A stretch of 39,185 nucleotides of DNA. Source: Microbacteriaceae bacterium X2B. GTDB lineage: Bacteria > Actinomycetota > Actinomycetes > Actinomycetales > Microbacteriaceae. The stretch is from contig SCPB01000022.1 in NCBI GenBank assembly GCA_005502445.1, forward strand, positions 1 through 39,185, written 5' to 3'. Position numbers and translations under genes: made by a program. This document shows, piece by piece, positions 29,319 to 39,123 of the stretch; the stretch's first letter is position 1; the number at the start of each line of letters is the position of its first letter. The notes beneath the pieces are model-generated. The model was not told the origin of the DNA. It worked only from the letters and a program-made list of their open reading frames with translations, and did not search any database.

Positions 29319-30743
29319 GTGGCGCGACGCCGACCATCCGAGCCTCCCGTGCTGTCCGGATTCACGCACATCCGCATGCTCGGCTCCGGCGGGTTCGCCG
29401 ACGTGTTCCTCTACGAGCAGAACATGCCGCGGCGACAGGTCGCCGTGAAGGTCATGCTCGCCGACGTCGTGACCGAGAACGTGCGGCAGATGTTCCAGGT
29501 CGAGGCGAACCTGATGGCCCAGCTCTCGTCCCACCCGAGCATCCTGACCGTGTATCAGGCCAGCATCTCGGCCGATGGTCGCCCGTATCTCGTCATGGAA
29601 CTGTGCTCGGCACAGCTCGCCGAGCGGTACCGCAAGGAGCGACTCCCGGTCGCCGAGGTGCTGCGCATCGCCGTGCAGATCGGCAGCGCGATCGAGACGG
29701 CGCATCGAGCCGGGGTGCTGCACCGCGACATCAAGCCCTCGAACATCCTCATGACCGCCTACGGCCACCCCGTGCTGTCGGACTTCGGGATCGCCGCAAC
29801 GCTCAGCGCGGCCCCCTCCCATGACACGGTCGGCATGTCCATCCCGTGGTCGGCGCCCGAGGTCCTGCTCGATGAGACCCCCGGCGCGGTCACGAGCGAG
29901 GTGTGGTCGCTCGCCGCGACGGCGTACTCGCTGCTCGCCGGGCGTTCGCCGTTCGAGGTCACGGACACGTCGAACACCTCGGTCGAGCTCATCGGGCGCA
30001 TCACGAAGGCGCGCGTGCCCGCGATCGGCCGCGACGACGTCCCCCAGGCCCTCGAAGAGGTTCTGCGCCGAGCGATGACCCGCGATCCCGCGAAGCGGCA
30101 GCAGAGCGCCATCGAACTCGTGCGCGACATCCAGAGGGTCGAGCTCGAGATGGGGCTCGTGCCGACGCACGCGGATGTCGCGATGGACGACTGGGCGCTC
30201 GCGACGGTCAACGATCCCGGCGACCGCACGATCGTGCGGGCCGTTACGCCGACGGCTGCTGCGGGTCGCCCGTCGCGTCGTCGGCGCCGCGCCGCGCTCG
30301 CCGGAGCCGTGGCCGCGTCCGAGGCGAGCGGCGGGTCGACGGCCGGATCGACCGCGGGTCGTGCCGGCGCGGGTCGACGCGCTCTGCGGTCGCGCATCGC
30401 CGTCGCGGCCCTCGTGCTCGTCTCCCTCGTCGTCATCGGCCTCGGGGCGACCGCGACGCTGTTCGCCTTCCAGCCCGATGACGACGCGATACCGCGCGTG
30501 ACGGACGTCCAGGCGGCGATGGACGGGGCGACGGTCGTCTTCAGCTGGACCGACCCGGGCCTGCTCGAGGGGGACGCCTTCCAGGTGCAGATCACCGGCG
30601 GAGCCGCCACGCTGCAGCGCGAGGCCGAGTTCATCGTCGCCGCCGTTCCCGGCGATCGGGTGTGCGTGACCGTGCGCGTCGCGCGCGAAGGCCGGCTCGG
30701 GCCTGCGAGCGGCGAGAAGTGTGCGAACGCGGTCGGAGAGTGA
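29319..30743 (+). CDS. Membrane Ser/Thr protein kinase with FN3-like outer domain
   Basis: Hanks-type kinase: glycine loop MLGSGGFADV (20-29), K44 in VAVKVM, E62, HRDIKPSN (D137, N142), SDFGIA (D155) and WSAPEVL. A flexible linker with RTIVRAVTP (T304) follows. Next come an Arg-rich stretch, one membrane helix (about 360-383) and a ~90-residue outer domain (VTDVQAAMDGATVVFSWTDPG ... DRVCVTVRVAREG) that reads like a fibronectin type III fold. No PASTA repeats are present. The length is 474 residues. GTG 29319 has a strong purine-rich ribosome site. It resembles bifidobacterial Pkb2 in context. The next gene starts seven bases downstream. Confidence 0.93.
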   Translation: MARRRPSEPPVLSGFTHIRMLGSGGFADVFLYEQNMPRRQVAVKVMLADVVTENVRQMFQVEANLMAQLSSHPSILTVYQASISADGRPYLVMELCSAQLAERYRKERLPVAEVLRIAVQIGSAIETAHRAGVLHRDIKPSNILMTAYGHPVLSDFGIAATLSAAPSHDTVGMSIPWSAPEVLLDETPGAVTSEVWSLAATAYSLLAGRSPFEVTDTSNTSVELIGRITKARVPAIGRDDVPQALEEVLRRAMTRDPAKRQQSAIELVRDIQRVELEMGLVPTHADVAMDDWALATVNDPGDRTIVRAVTPTAAAGRPSRRRRRAALAGAVAASEASGGSTAGSTAGRAGAGRRALRSRIAVAALVLVSLVVIGLGATATLFAFQPDDDAIPRVTDVQAAMDGATVVFSWTDPGLLEGDAFQVQITGGAATLQREAEFIVAAVPGDRVCVTVRVAREGRLGPASGEKCANAVGE

Positions 30744-30750
30744 TGCCCTG

Positions 30751-33700
30751 ATGCGCCGATGGACTCGCCCGCGCCGATCGAGCCTGCTCACGGGCGCGAG
30801 CAGCGCGCTCGTGGCCGCCGTCGTCGCGACGATCGCCATCGTCGCACCGGGGTTCGAGGCGCAGCGCCTCGACCTCAACGACGGTGCGGTGTGGGTCGCC
30901 AACGGCGAGCAGCGGTCGGTCGGTCGGGCCAACCTGCAGATCGCGCGCCTCGACACCGTCGTGACGGGTGAGGGCGCCGACCTGCAGCTCGTGCAGTCGG
31001 CCGCCGAGGTCGTCGTCGTCGACCGCGCCAATTCCACCGCCGAGATCCTCGACCCGGCTCGCTCCGAGGTCGCCGAGAGCGTGCCGCTGCCCCCGGACGA
31101 GCCCACGCTCGCGATCGAGGGCGAGACGGCCGTCGTGCACAGCGCCGGCACCGGCGAGACCTGGATCATCCCGCGCCTGCTGTTCCCCGATTTCGACGCG
31201 GCGTCGGCGGCCCCGCTCGTCTTCGGCGCGGGGTCGGCGATCGCGCTGGAGGCGCGGTACGGCGTCGCTGCGGTCTCACCCGCGACGGGGGAGGTGCTGC
31301 AGATCGACCCCGCCGCTCCCGACACGGTGAAGGGCCGGTGGCCGATCGCGATCGACGCCGACTCCGAGGTCGAGATCTCGGTCGCGGGCGACCGGTGGGT
31401 GGTCCTCGACGCCGCGGCGGGCCTGCTTCACACCTCGAGCGGGACGACCGATCTCTCGGCTCTGCTGCCCGTCGGCGCCGATCCCGTCCTCGCGGCGCCC
31501 GACTCGTCCGCTGTCGACGCGATCATCGCCTACCGCGGCGGACTCATCGCGGTCCCGCTGGGAGGGGGAGACCCGCGCGTGGTCGTCGACGGCCGCGACG
31601 GGGCTCCGGCTCGGCCCGTGACGGTCGACGGCTGCGTCTACGCCGCGTGGGCCGATGGGTCCGCCTGGCGCGACTGCGGCGGTGATCCCGTCGCCCTCGC
31701 GCTCATCGGCACCGACCCGGCTTCCTCTCTCGTGTTCGCCGTCAGAGACGATCGCGTCGTCCTCAACGACCGGCTTCGCGGGGCGACCTGGGCCGTCCAG
31801 AGCGACGGCGAGCTCATCGACAACTGGGACGAGCTGCTCGAGGATGAGCAGGACGAGCAGCAGGCCGAGGTCGACGAGCTCGACACGCCGCCCGAGCTCG
31901 AGCTCGCCCAGCAGCCGCCCGTCGCCGTCGACGACGCTTTCGGGGCGAGGCCGGGCCGTTCGACGTCGCTCCCCGTGCTGCTCAACGACACCGACCCCAA
32001 CGGCGACGCCCTCGTGGTGAGCGACTTCGAGGAGGTCGACCCCGAGGTCGGCCGACTCGACGTCGTCGGCAGCGGCCAGCGGCTCCAGCTCACCCTCGCC
32101 CCCGGTGCGAGCGGATCCGTCGCTTTCGCGTACACGATCTCGGACGGCCGGGGCGGCGTCGCCTCCGCGACGGTGACCGTCGAGATCCGGCAGCCCGGTG
32201 AGAACGGCGCACCCGTGCAGGTTCGCGCCTCGAAGACGCTCGTCGCCGAGGGCGGCAGCGTGAGCTCGAGCGTGCTGGGCGAGTGGGTCGACCCCGACGG
32301 CGACCCTGTCTACCTCGCCTCCGCGACGATCGCCGCACCCGACCGGGTCGCCTTCCGGCCCGACGGCCGTGTGACGGTGCAGGAGCTCGGCGGCATCGGC
32401 GAGCTCCGTCCCGTGACCCTCAGCGTCTCCGACGGTCTCGCGGCCGGGACGGGCTCGCTCGCGGTCACCGTGAAGCCGGCGGGCCAGACCCCCATCATCG
32501 CCGACCCCTTCGTGGTGCTCGCCTACGCCGGGCAGGAGGTGCGCATCGAGCCGCTGTCGCACGTGCGCGGCGGCACCGGCCCGATCCGGCTGGGCGCCGT
32601 GCCGCCGAAGCCCGGCGCGACGATCACGCCGAGCCTCGACCGCGGCGTCGTCCGCTTCGTCAGCGACGAGGTGCGCACGCACTACCTCGACTACGTCGTG
32701 ACCGACGGCGAGCAGACGGCGACGGGCGTGATCCGCGTGGAGGTCGCCGCGCCGCCCGACGCGGGCACCGCGCCGATCGCGATCCCGAAGACGGCCTTCG
32801 TGCGCACCCTGAGCAGCGCGACCGTCGCCGTCGCGACGACCGACATCGACCCCGCGGGGGGCGTGCTCGTCGTCACGGGCATCACCGACGTGCCGGTCGA
32901 GAGCGGGATCCGCGCTGAGATCCTCGAGCAGCGCGACATCCGCCTCACCCTCACCCGGCCGCTCGAGGGCCCGACCGGCATCCGCTACGTCATCAGCAAT
33001 GGAGTCGCCGACGCGACCGGCACGATCACGGTCATCGAAATCCCTCCGCTCGACCGCGTGCAGCCTCCCGTCGCCCGCGACGATGCCATCACCGTGCGCG
33101 TCGGCGACGCCGTCACGATTCCCGTGCTCGCGAACGACGAGCACCCCGACGACGAGCCGATCTCGCTCGCGCCCGAGCTGCTCCAGGGTCTCGAGAGCGA
33201 CTCGGGCCTGCTCTTCGTCTCCGGCGATTCGCTGCGATACCTCGCACCCGATGAACCCGGGGAGTTCACCGCCGTCTACGAGGTGCTCGGACCCCTCGGT
33301 CTCGAACGGGCCCAGGCGACCGTGCGCATCAGCGTGCGCGAGGTCGACGAGGCCACCAACTCGGCGCCGGTGACGCGAACCGTGACCGCGCGCGTCATCG
33401 CCGGCGAGACCGTGCGCATCCGCATCCCCGTCGAGGGCATGGATCCGGACGGCGACTCCGTGCAGGTCATCGGCCAGGAGTCCGCGCCCGAGAAGGGCAC
33501 GATCATCGACTCGGGGCAGGACTACCTCGAGTACGAGGCGGGCGTCTACAGCGCGGGCACCGACACCGTGCGCTACACGGTCGTCGACGCACTGGGCGCG
33601 CGTGCGAGCGGCGTCATCCGCGTCGGCATCAGCCAGCGCCTGGAGGGGGCGCGGAATCCCGTCGCCAATGACGACCAGGTCGTCGTGCGCACGGGGGTGA

Positions 33701-36660
33701 GCGTGCTCGTGCCCGTCCTCGAGAACGACACCGACCCCGACGGCTCGCCGTTGCAGGTCGCGGCGGTCGAATCGACCGACGCACAGGCCGAGTCGGAGGT
33801 CGTCGACGGCGAGTACGTGCGCATCACCCCGCCCGAGAGCGAGGGCCGGTACGGATTCGTCTACGCCATCGAGAACGGGATCGGCGGAGCATCCCAGGCC
33901 TTCATCTCCGTCGTCGTGCGCGAGGATGCGCCGCTGACGGCGCCGGTCGCCCGCGACACGGTGCTCACCCTCTCCGACATCCTCGACGCCGAGAGCGTCG
34001 ATGTCGCCGTGCTCGACGGGGTGTTCTTCGCGGAGGGCGAGGTCGGCGACCTCGACCTCTCGCTCGTCGAGGGCTACGAGGGCGGCGCGCGGGTGCTGGC
34101 GAACGGGAAGGTGCGGGTCGAGGTCGGCGAGCGGCGGCAGATCATCCCCTTCGTGGTCCGGCATCCGGTCGACCCGACCGTGCGCGCCTACGCCTTCATC
34201 TGGATCCCCGGTACCGACGACGCCCTCCCGCAGCTGGACAGGCGGGCGCCGCGCATCGAGGTCGTGAGCGAGCAGACCCTGACCATCGACATCAACGACT
34301 ACGTGCTCGCCGTCGGAGACGACGGCGTCCGCATCACCGACTCGGCGACCGTGCGGGCCACCAACGCCAACGGCGACGACCTCGTGGTCGACGACGACAC
34401 CGTGCGGTTCACCTCCGCCGACCTGTACTTCGGGCCCGCGTCGATCTCGTTCGAGGTCACCGACGGATCGAGCGCGAGCGATCCGGATGGCCGCATCTCG
34501 ACGATCGTCCTGCCCATCACGGTGACGCCGCGCGACAACCAGCCTCCCGTGCTCATCGGTGCGGCGATCGAGCTCGAGCCCGGGCAGGAGCGCACGCTCG
34601 ACCTGCTGAGGATCACCTCGTACCCCTACCCCGACGACCTCGACGAGCTCGCCTACGCGATCACCGAGGGTCCGACGACGGGCCTGTCGGCGGTCGTCGA
34701 CGCGCAGCGGCTCGTGCTGCGCCTCGACGACACGGCAGCGAAGGGCACCAGCGCCTCGGTGTCGCTCTCGGTGCGCGACGACGCCGTGGATGGCACCGGA
34801 GGGCGCATCCGGGTGTTCGTCGTTCCGTCGACGAGGCCGTTGGCCAGCCCGGCGGACGACATCGCCATCGCGCCGCGCGGTGAGACGACGACCGTCGATG
34901 TTCTCGCGAACGACCTGGCAGGCAACCCCTTCCCGGACGAGCCGCTGCGCGTCGTCGACATTCGCGGCCTCGACGGCGCCGGGGTGCCCGACGGTGTGAG
35001 AGTCGCCCCGAGCGCCGACGGGCAAAGGCTGCAGGTGACCGTCGCGGAGGGCGCGCAGCCGGCCGACACGAACGTGCAGTACCAGGTCGCCGATGCGACG
35101 GGCGACCCCGATCGCTTCGTCTGGGCAGGGGTGCGCATCTCGGTGCAGGACGTGCCCGATCCCGTGACGGATCTGCGCGTGCAGGCGTACGGCGACCGCT
35201 CGCTCGACATCGCGTGGTCTCCGGGAGCGGCGAACAACGCCCCGATCGAGGGCTTCGAAGCCACCGTGACGCGCGCCTCGGACGGCTCCGTGTTCGCGAC
35301 GGTCGACTGCGAGTTCTCGCCGTGCACCGTTCCGACGCCGGGCAACGGACCCGAGAACCGCGTGCGCATCGCGGTCGCCGCGATCAACGCCCAGGGGGAG
35401 TCGGCGCCGACGACGCTCGCCGACACGGTGTGGTCGGATCTCGTGCCGCCGGCGCCGCCGATCGTCGGCGTCCTGCCGCTCGACCAGGGACTGCGCATCG
35501 GCTGGAGCAAACCGGCGCAGGATGCCGCCGCATCGCCGATCAGCTCCTATCGCGTCGTCGTCGGTTCGGTCGTGCGGCAGCTGACGGTGCCCGCCGGCGA
35601 CCCGACCGGAACGGTCTACTGGCTCAACGTCGTCGACGCCTCCCTCGAGAACGGCACCTCGTACGCGGTTGCGGTGAGTGCGCGGAACGAGTCGTTCGAC
35701 CCTCTTACGCAGTGGAACAGCTCCGAGAGCTCGGGTACCCCCGCCGGCCCGCCCATTCGCGTCGGCACGCCGAGCGCGAGCGGTTCGACCTCCGGCGTCG
35801 GCGGCGACGGCCACAGTGTGAGCGTCTCCTGGGCGGGGGTGTTCGCGCCCAACGGGCGCGCCGTGCAGAACCACTACGTGTGGATCAGCGACTCGGGCTC
35901 GGCACCTGGTTGCACCGTGACGGGAGTCGAGAAAGGCGCACCCTCGCACTCGCAGCCCGCCGGTACTCGGCTCGTGAACGGTGATGCGACATCGCTCACC
36001 GTCAGCGGCCTCTCGGCCGACGTGGAGTATCGCGTCGTCGTCTACGCCTACAACGGCCAGGGCTGCACGGCGAGCGCCGAGGTGCGCGCCACGCCGCGCG
36101 CGACGCCCGGAAAGGTCACGAGCATCGTGACGAGCCGGCCGAAGCCGAACGGCGAGGGCCGATGGGACATCGAGCTCCAATCGGCCGCGACATCGACGGG
36201 CGAGGCGGCGAGCCTCGTGCGCTACCGGCTGATCGCCGACGGCACGGCTCTGCCGGACTCCGGCGTCGTGCCGGTCGGCGGGTTCCTCACTTCGGCCGAC
36301 GGCGCGCACTACGGCCGAGGTCTCCAGCTGCAGGTGCAGGCCTGCGAGCAGAACGAGAGCCTGCTCTGCGGGGCGTGGTCCGATGCGTTCGTCATTGCGA
36401 CCGCCGTGCTCATCGACGCGCGGCCCGTCTTCACCGAGACGGCGACCGCACCGGCCGAGCGCGTCGTGACGATCGACTGGACGCCCGTCACGGGGACCGC
36501 CTACGACGCCGTCGAGACCGAATGCCTCGGCGGCACCGTCCTGACGTTCGACCCCGTCGACGGCTCGTGCACGATGGCCATGTCGCCCGGCGGATCAGCG
36601 AGTCTCGCCATCACCGTCACGGATGACGGGGTCGCCTACGACAGAAGCTACGCGCAGTGA
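30751..36660 (+). CDS. Giant membrane-anchored Ig-like/FN3 repeat protein
   Basis: 1969 residues. An RR-containing basic start and a hydrophobic segment (about 12-32) form a signal anchor. Residues 35-360 are beta-rich, possibly a propeller. An acidic linker (EDEQDEQQAEVDELD) follows. From about 389 to 1467 eleven modules recur every 93-102 residues, several with the pattern VAxDD...VRxG...VPVLxNDxDPDG. From about 1469 to the end there are FN3-type modules (VTDLRVQAYGDRSLDIAWSPG, PPAPPIVGVLPLDQGLRIGWSKP and others). There is no LPxTG. It is probably an outward rod tethered to the membrane, serving adhesion or sensing. Start ATG 30751 with GGTCGGAGAG upstream, directly behind the kinase gene. 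Confidence 0.9.
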   Translation: MRRWTRPRRSSLLTGASSALVAAVVATIAIVAPGFEAQRLDLNDGAVWVANGEQRSVGRANLQIARLDTVVTGEGADLQLVQSAAEVVVVDRANSTAEILDPARSEVAESVPLPPDEPTLAIEGETAVVHSAGTGETWIIPRLLFPDFDAASAAPLVFGAGSAIALEARYGVAAVSPATGEVLQIDPAAPDTVKGRWPIAIDADSEVEISVAGDRWVVLDAAAGLLHTSSGTTDLSALLPVGADPVLAAPDSSAVDAIIAYRGGLIAVPLGGGDPRVVVDGRDGAPARPVTVDGCVYAAWADGSAWRDCGGDPVALALIGTDPASSLVFAVRDDRVVLNDRLRGATWAVQSDGELIDNWDELLEDEQDEQQAEVDELDTPPELELAQQPPVAVDDAFGARPGRSTSLPVLLNDTDPNGDALVVSDFEEVDPEVGRLDVVGSGQRLQLTLAPGASGSVAFAYTISDGRGGVASATVTVEIRQPGENGAPVQVRASKTLVAEGGSVSSSVLGEWVDPDGDPVYLASATIAAPDRVAFRPDGRVTVQELGGIGELRPVTLSVSDGLAAGTGSLAVTVKPAGQTPIIADPFVVLAYAGQEVRIEPLSHVRGGTGPIRLGAVPPKPGATITPSLDRGVVRFVSDEVRTHYLDYVVTDGEQTATGVIRVEVAAPPDAGTAPIAIPKTAFVRTLSSATVAVATTDIDPAGGVLVVTGITDVPVESGIRAEILEQRDIRLTLTRPLEGPTGIRYVISNGVADATGTITVIEIPPLDRVQPPVARDDAITVRVGDAVTIPVLANDEHPDDEPISLAPELLQGLESDSGLLFVSGDSLRYLAPDEPGEFTAVYEVLGPLGLERAQATVRISVREVDEATNSAPVTRTVTARVIAGETVRIRIPVEGMDPDGDSVQVIGQESAPEKGTIIDSGQDYLEYEAGVYSAGTDTVRYTVVDALGARASGVIRVGISQRLEGARNPVANDDQVVVRTGVSVLVPVLENDTDPDGSPLQVAAVESTDAQAESEVVDGEYVRITPPESEGRYGFVYAIENGIGGASQAFISVVVREDAPLTAPVARDTVLTLSDILDAESVDVAVLDGVFFAEGEVGDLDLSLVEGYEGGARVLANGKVRVEVGERRQIIPFVVRHPVDPTVRAYAFIWIPGTDDALPQLDRRAPRIEVVSEQTLTIDINDYVLAVGDDGVRITDSATVRATNANGDDLVVDDDTVRFTSADLYFGPASISFEVTDGSSASDPDGRISTIVLPITVTPRDNQPPVLIGAAIELEPGQERTLDLLRITSYPYPDDLDELAYAITEGPTTGLSAVVDAQRLVLRLDDTAAKGTSASVSLSVRDDAVDGTGGRIRVFVVPSTRPLASPADDIAIAPRGETTTVDVLANDLAGNPFPDEPLRVVDIRGLDGAGVPDGVRVAPSADGQRLQVTVAEGAQPADTNVQYQVADATGDPDRFVWAGVRISVQDVPDPVTDLRVQAYGDRSLDIAWSPGAANNAPIEGFEATVTRASDGSVFATVDCEFSPCTVPTPGNGPENRVRIAVAAINAQGESAPTTLADTVWSDLVPPAPPIVGVLPLDQGLRIGWSKPAQDAAASPISSYRVVVGSVVRQLTVPAGDPTGTVYWLNVVDASLENGTSYAVAVSARNESFDPLTQWNSSESSGTPAGPPIRVGTPSASGSTSGVGGDGHSVSVSWAGVFAPNGRAVQNHYVWISDSGSAPGCTVTGVEKGAPSHSQPAGTRLVNGDATSLTVSGLSADVEYRVVVYAYNGQGCTASAEVRATPRATPGKVTSIVTSRPKPNGEGRWDIELQSAATSTGEAASLVRYRLIADGTALPDSGVVPVGGFLTSADGAHYGRGLQLQVQACEQNESLLCGAWSDAFVIATAVLIDARPVFTETATAPAERVVTIDWTPVTGTAYDAVETECLGGTVLTFDPVDGSCTMAMSPGGSASLAITVTDDGVAYDRSYAQ

Positions 36661-36745
36661 GGCAGGCTGGGGGTCGCACGGGCATCCCGATCGTCCTGCA
36701 TCGCTATCCCGCCCCGCCGCCCGCCCCACGAGAGGGAGCCCACCG

Positions 36746-37714
36746 ATGACCATGACCCCCGACCAGGCGCGCTGGTTCGCCGACATCGCCGGGCGCATCG
36801 TCGCGAACGTCGAGCAGGTGCTGCTCGGCAAGACCTACGTGATCCGCCTGAGCCTCACGGCGATGCTGAGCGAGGGGCACCTGCTGCTCGAGGATGTTCC
36901 CGGCACGGGCAAGACCTCGCTCGCGCGAGCCCTCGCGCAGAGCATCCGCGGCACGACGACGCGCGTGCAGTTCACCCCTGACCTGCTGCCGGGCGACATC
37001 ACGGGCATCACGGTGTACGACCAGCGGTCGGGTGAGTTCTCGTTCCACCGAGGGCCGGTCTTCGCGACGATCGTGCTCGCCGACGAGATCAACCGCGCCT
37101 CGCCCAAGACCCAATCGGCGCTCCTGGAGGTGATGGAGGAGGGGCACGTCACGATCGACGGCGTCGAGCACGACGTCGAAGCCCCCTTCCTCGTCATCGC
37201 GACGCAGAACCCCATCGAGCAGGCGGGAACCTACCGCCTGCCGGAGGCGCAGCTCGACCGGTTCCTCATGAAGACCGCGATCGGCTATCCGGATCACGCG
37301 GCGACCGTGCGGATCCTCGACGGGGCGGGCGGTCCACGCGCCTCGAAGCTCGAACCGGTCGTCGGACTCGACGTCGTGCGCGACCTCATCGGCGCCGCGC
37401 GCACCGTGCACGTGGACCCGGTCGTGACCGACTACGTCGCCCGCCTCGTCGAGGCGACGCGGGCCCACGCCGATGTCCGGCTCGGCGCGAGCGTGCGCGG
37501 CGCGCTCGCGCTCGTGCGCTGCGCGAAGACCTTCGCCGCCATGGAGGGCCGGCACTACGTGATCCCCGACGACGTGAAGTCGCTCGTGGAACCCGTGCTC
37601 GGGCACCGGCTGATCCTCGACACGGAGGCCGAGTTCGACGGCGTGACGGCGGCGTCGGTCATGGCGCAGGTGCAGCTCGAGACCGCGCCGCCGAGCGATC
37701 GGGTCGCTGTGTGA
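36746..37714 (+). CDS. MoxR family AAA ATPase
   Basis: Chaperone-like AAA+ ATPase. Walker A EDVPGTGKTSLA (K56), Walker B VLADEINRASPKTQSALLEVMEE (D113, E114), sensor 1 region IATQNPIEQAGTYRLPEAQLDRF and the C-terminal lid. It is 322 residues long. MoxR proteins usually act with the neighbouring DUF58 protein in maturation of membrane or periplasmic complexes. ATG 36746 follows GAGAGGGA; ATG 36752 is possible. It overlaps the DUF58 gene (GTGA). Confidence 0.95.
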   Translation: MTMTPDQARWFADIAGRIVANVEQVLLGKTYVIRLSLTAMLSEGHLLLEDVPGTGKTSLARALAQSIRGTTTRVQFTPDLLPGDITGITVYDQRSGEFSFHRGPVFATIVLADEINRASPKTQSALLEVMEEGHVTIDGVEHDVEAPFLVIATQNPIEQAGTYRLPEAQLDRFLMKTAIGYPDHAATVRILDGAGGPRASKLEPVVGLDVVRDLIGAARTVHVDPVVTDYVARLVEATRAHADVRLGASVRGALALVRCAKTFAAMEGRHYVIPDDVKSLVEPVLGHRLILDTEAEFDGVTAASVMAQVQLETAPPSDRVAV

Positions 37715-39123
37715 CGCTGCGCTCCGCCGATCGCTCCACCCGCTCCGCCGCGCGCGGTCGCGAGGCCGAGCGCCCCCATCGCGCCGTCGACGAGGGCACT
37801 CTCGCGTCGACGGTGACGACGGCGCGCACGCGCATCGTCGGCGCGCGCACGGGGTGGACGGCGGATGCACTCGTCGCGACCGTGCGCGGCGCGCGGGCCG
37901 TCGGTGCGGCGATCGATCGCGCGAGGGAGGCCGCCTCCTCCGTCGTGACGCCGCTGGGGTGGACGATCGCCGCCGCCGCGCCGCTCGCACTCGTCGCCGG
38001 GTACGCGTGGGGCTGGCGCGAACTCGTCGTCATGGGTGTGGCCGGCCTCGCTCTCGCCCTCGTCGCACTGCTGTACCTCATCGGCCGGACGCCGCTCTCC
38101 GTCGCGCTCTCGACGCCGCCCAGTCGCATCGCGGTCGGCGACGAGGCGATCGCCTCGCTCGATGTCGAGAACGTCTCCCGCCGCCGGGCCTTCGGTGTCG
38201 CGCTCGACGTGCCGGTGGGGGAGGGGATCGTGCCGGTGACCCTGCCGGGGCTCGCGCGCGGCGCGGTACGGCGCTGCGACATCCCGGTGCCGACGACGCG
38301 ACGAGGTCGTCTCGTGCTCGGTCCCGTGCGCACGGTGCGCGCCGACCCGATCGGGCTCGTGCGCCGCGAGGTCGCCTTCACCGAACCGGTCGAGATCATC
38401 GTGCATCCGCGCACGACCGACATCCCCTCGACCTCGAGCGGGCTCGTACGCGACCTCGAGGGCCAGCCCACCCGCGACCTCACGTCGAGCGACCTCGCCT
38501 TCCATGCACTGCGCGAGTACACCCCGGGCGACGATCGCCGGCACATCCACTGGAAGTCGACGGCGAAGACCGGCACCTTCATGGTCCGGCAGTTCGAGGA
38601 GACGCGGCGCTCGCACCTCGTCGTCGCGCTCAGCATCGCGAGCATCGACTTCGCCTCGGACGCCGAGTTCGAGCTCGCCGTTAGCGTCGCCGGCAGCCTC
38701 GGCGCACGCGCGATCCGCGATGCCCGAGACGTGTCCGTCATCGTCTCGGCGCTCACCCCCGAGTTCGCCAAGCACACCGTCGTCGCCGTACGCCCCCTCG
38801 CGACGCGCGCGCCGATGCGGCTGCTCGACGATCTGGCCCTCGTCGACCTCAGTCCTTCCGCTCTCGGCATCGTCGACCTGTCGCGGCTCGCGGGCGCCGA
38901 CGCGCGAGGCGTCTCGGTCGCGTTCCTCGTCGTCGGGTCGAGCGTCCGGCCCTCCCGACTGCGCAGCGCCGCCGCGGCGTATCCGCCGTCGGTCGCGGTC
39001 GTCGCGATCCAGTGCGACCCGGCGAGCATCCCCGGCCGGCGGCGGTTGAGCGGACTCAGCGTCGTCACGGTCGGCTCGCTGCCGGACCTGCGCCGCGCGA
39101 TGCGAGGAGCGGCGGAATGGTGA
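37711..39123 (+). CDS. DUF58 membrane protein
   Basis: 470 residues. A basic and Ala-rich N-terminal part is followed by two close membrane helices (about 83-127). A beta-rich region comes next, then the diagnostic DUF58 motif REYTPGDDRRHIHWKSTAKTG (about 268-288). A von Willebrand A-like C-terminal part completes it. The partner of MoxR in most genomes. GTG 37711 overlaps the MoxR stop (GTGA). The stop overlaps the start of the next gene. Confidence 0.93.
   Translation: MTLRSADRSTRSAARGREAERPHRAVDEGTLASTVTTARTRIVGARTGWTADALVATVRGARAVGAAIDRAREAASSVVTPLGWTIAAAAPLALVAGYAWGWRELVVMGVAGLALALVALLYLIGRTPLSVALSTPPSRIAVGDEAIASLDVENVSRRRAFGVALDVPVGEGIVPVTLPGLARGAVRRCDIPVPTTRRGRLVLGPVRTVRADPIGLVRREVAFTEPVEIIVHPRTTDIPSTSSGLVRDLEGQPTRDLTSSDLAFHALREYTPGDDRRHIHWKSTAKTGTFMVRQFEETRRSHLVVALSIASIDFASDAEFELAVSVAGSLGARAIRDARDVSVIVSALTPEFAKHTVVAVRPLATRAPMRLLDDLALVDLSPSALGIVDLSRLAGADARGVSVAFLVVGSSVRPSRLRSAAAAYPPSVAVVAIQCDPASIPGRRRLSGLSVVTVGSLPDLRRAMRGAAEW

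Noticed and set aside
28833-31325. 830-residue minus-strand frame across the phosphatase and kinase genes
   Set aside because: Shadow frame with Arg/Ser-rich composition and no motif; the plus strand carries complete, motif-rich genes.
31276-36309. A 1677-residue open frame on the minus strand opposite the giant repeat protein
   Set aside because: It mirrors the codon structure of the plus-strand gene; its composition is the His/Asp/Arg/Val-rich pattern of antisense frames in GC-rich DNA and it has no domain-like sequence.
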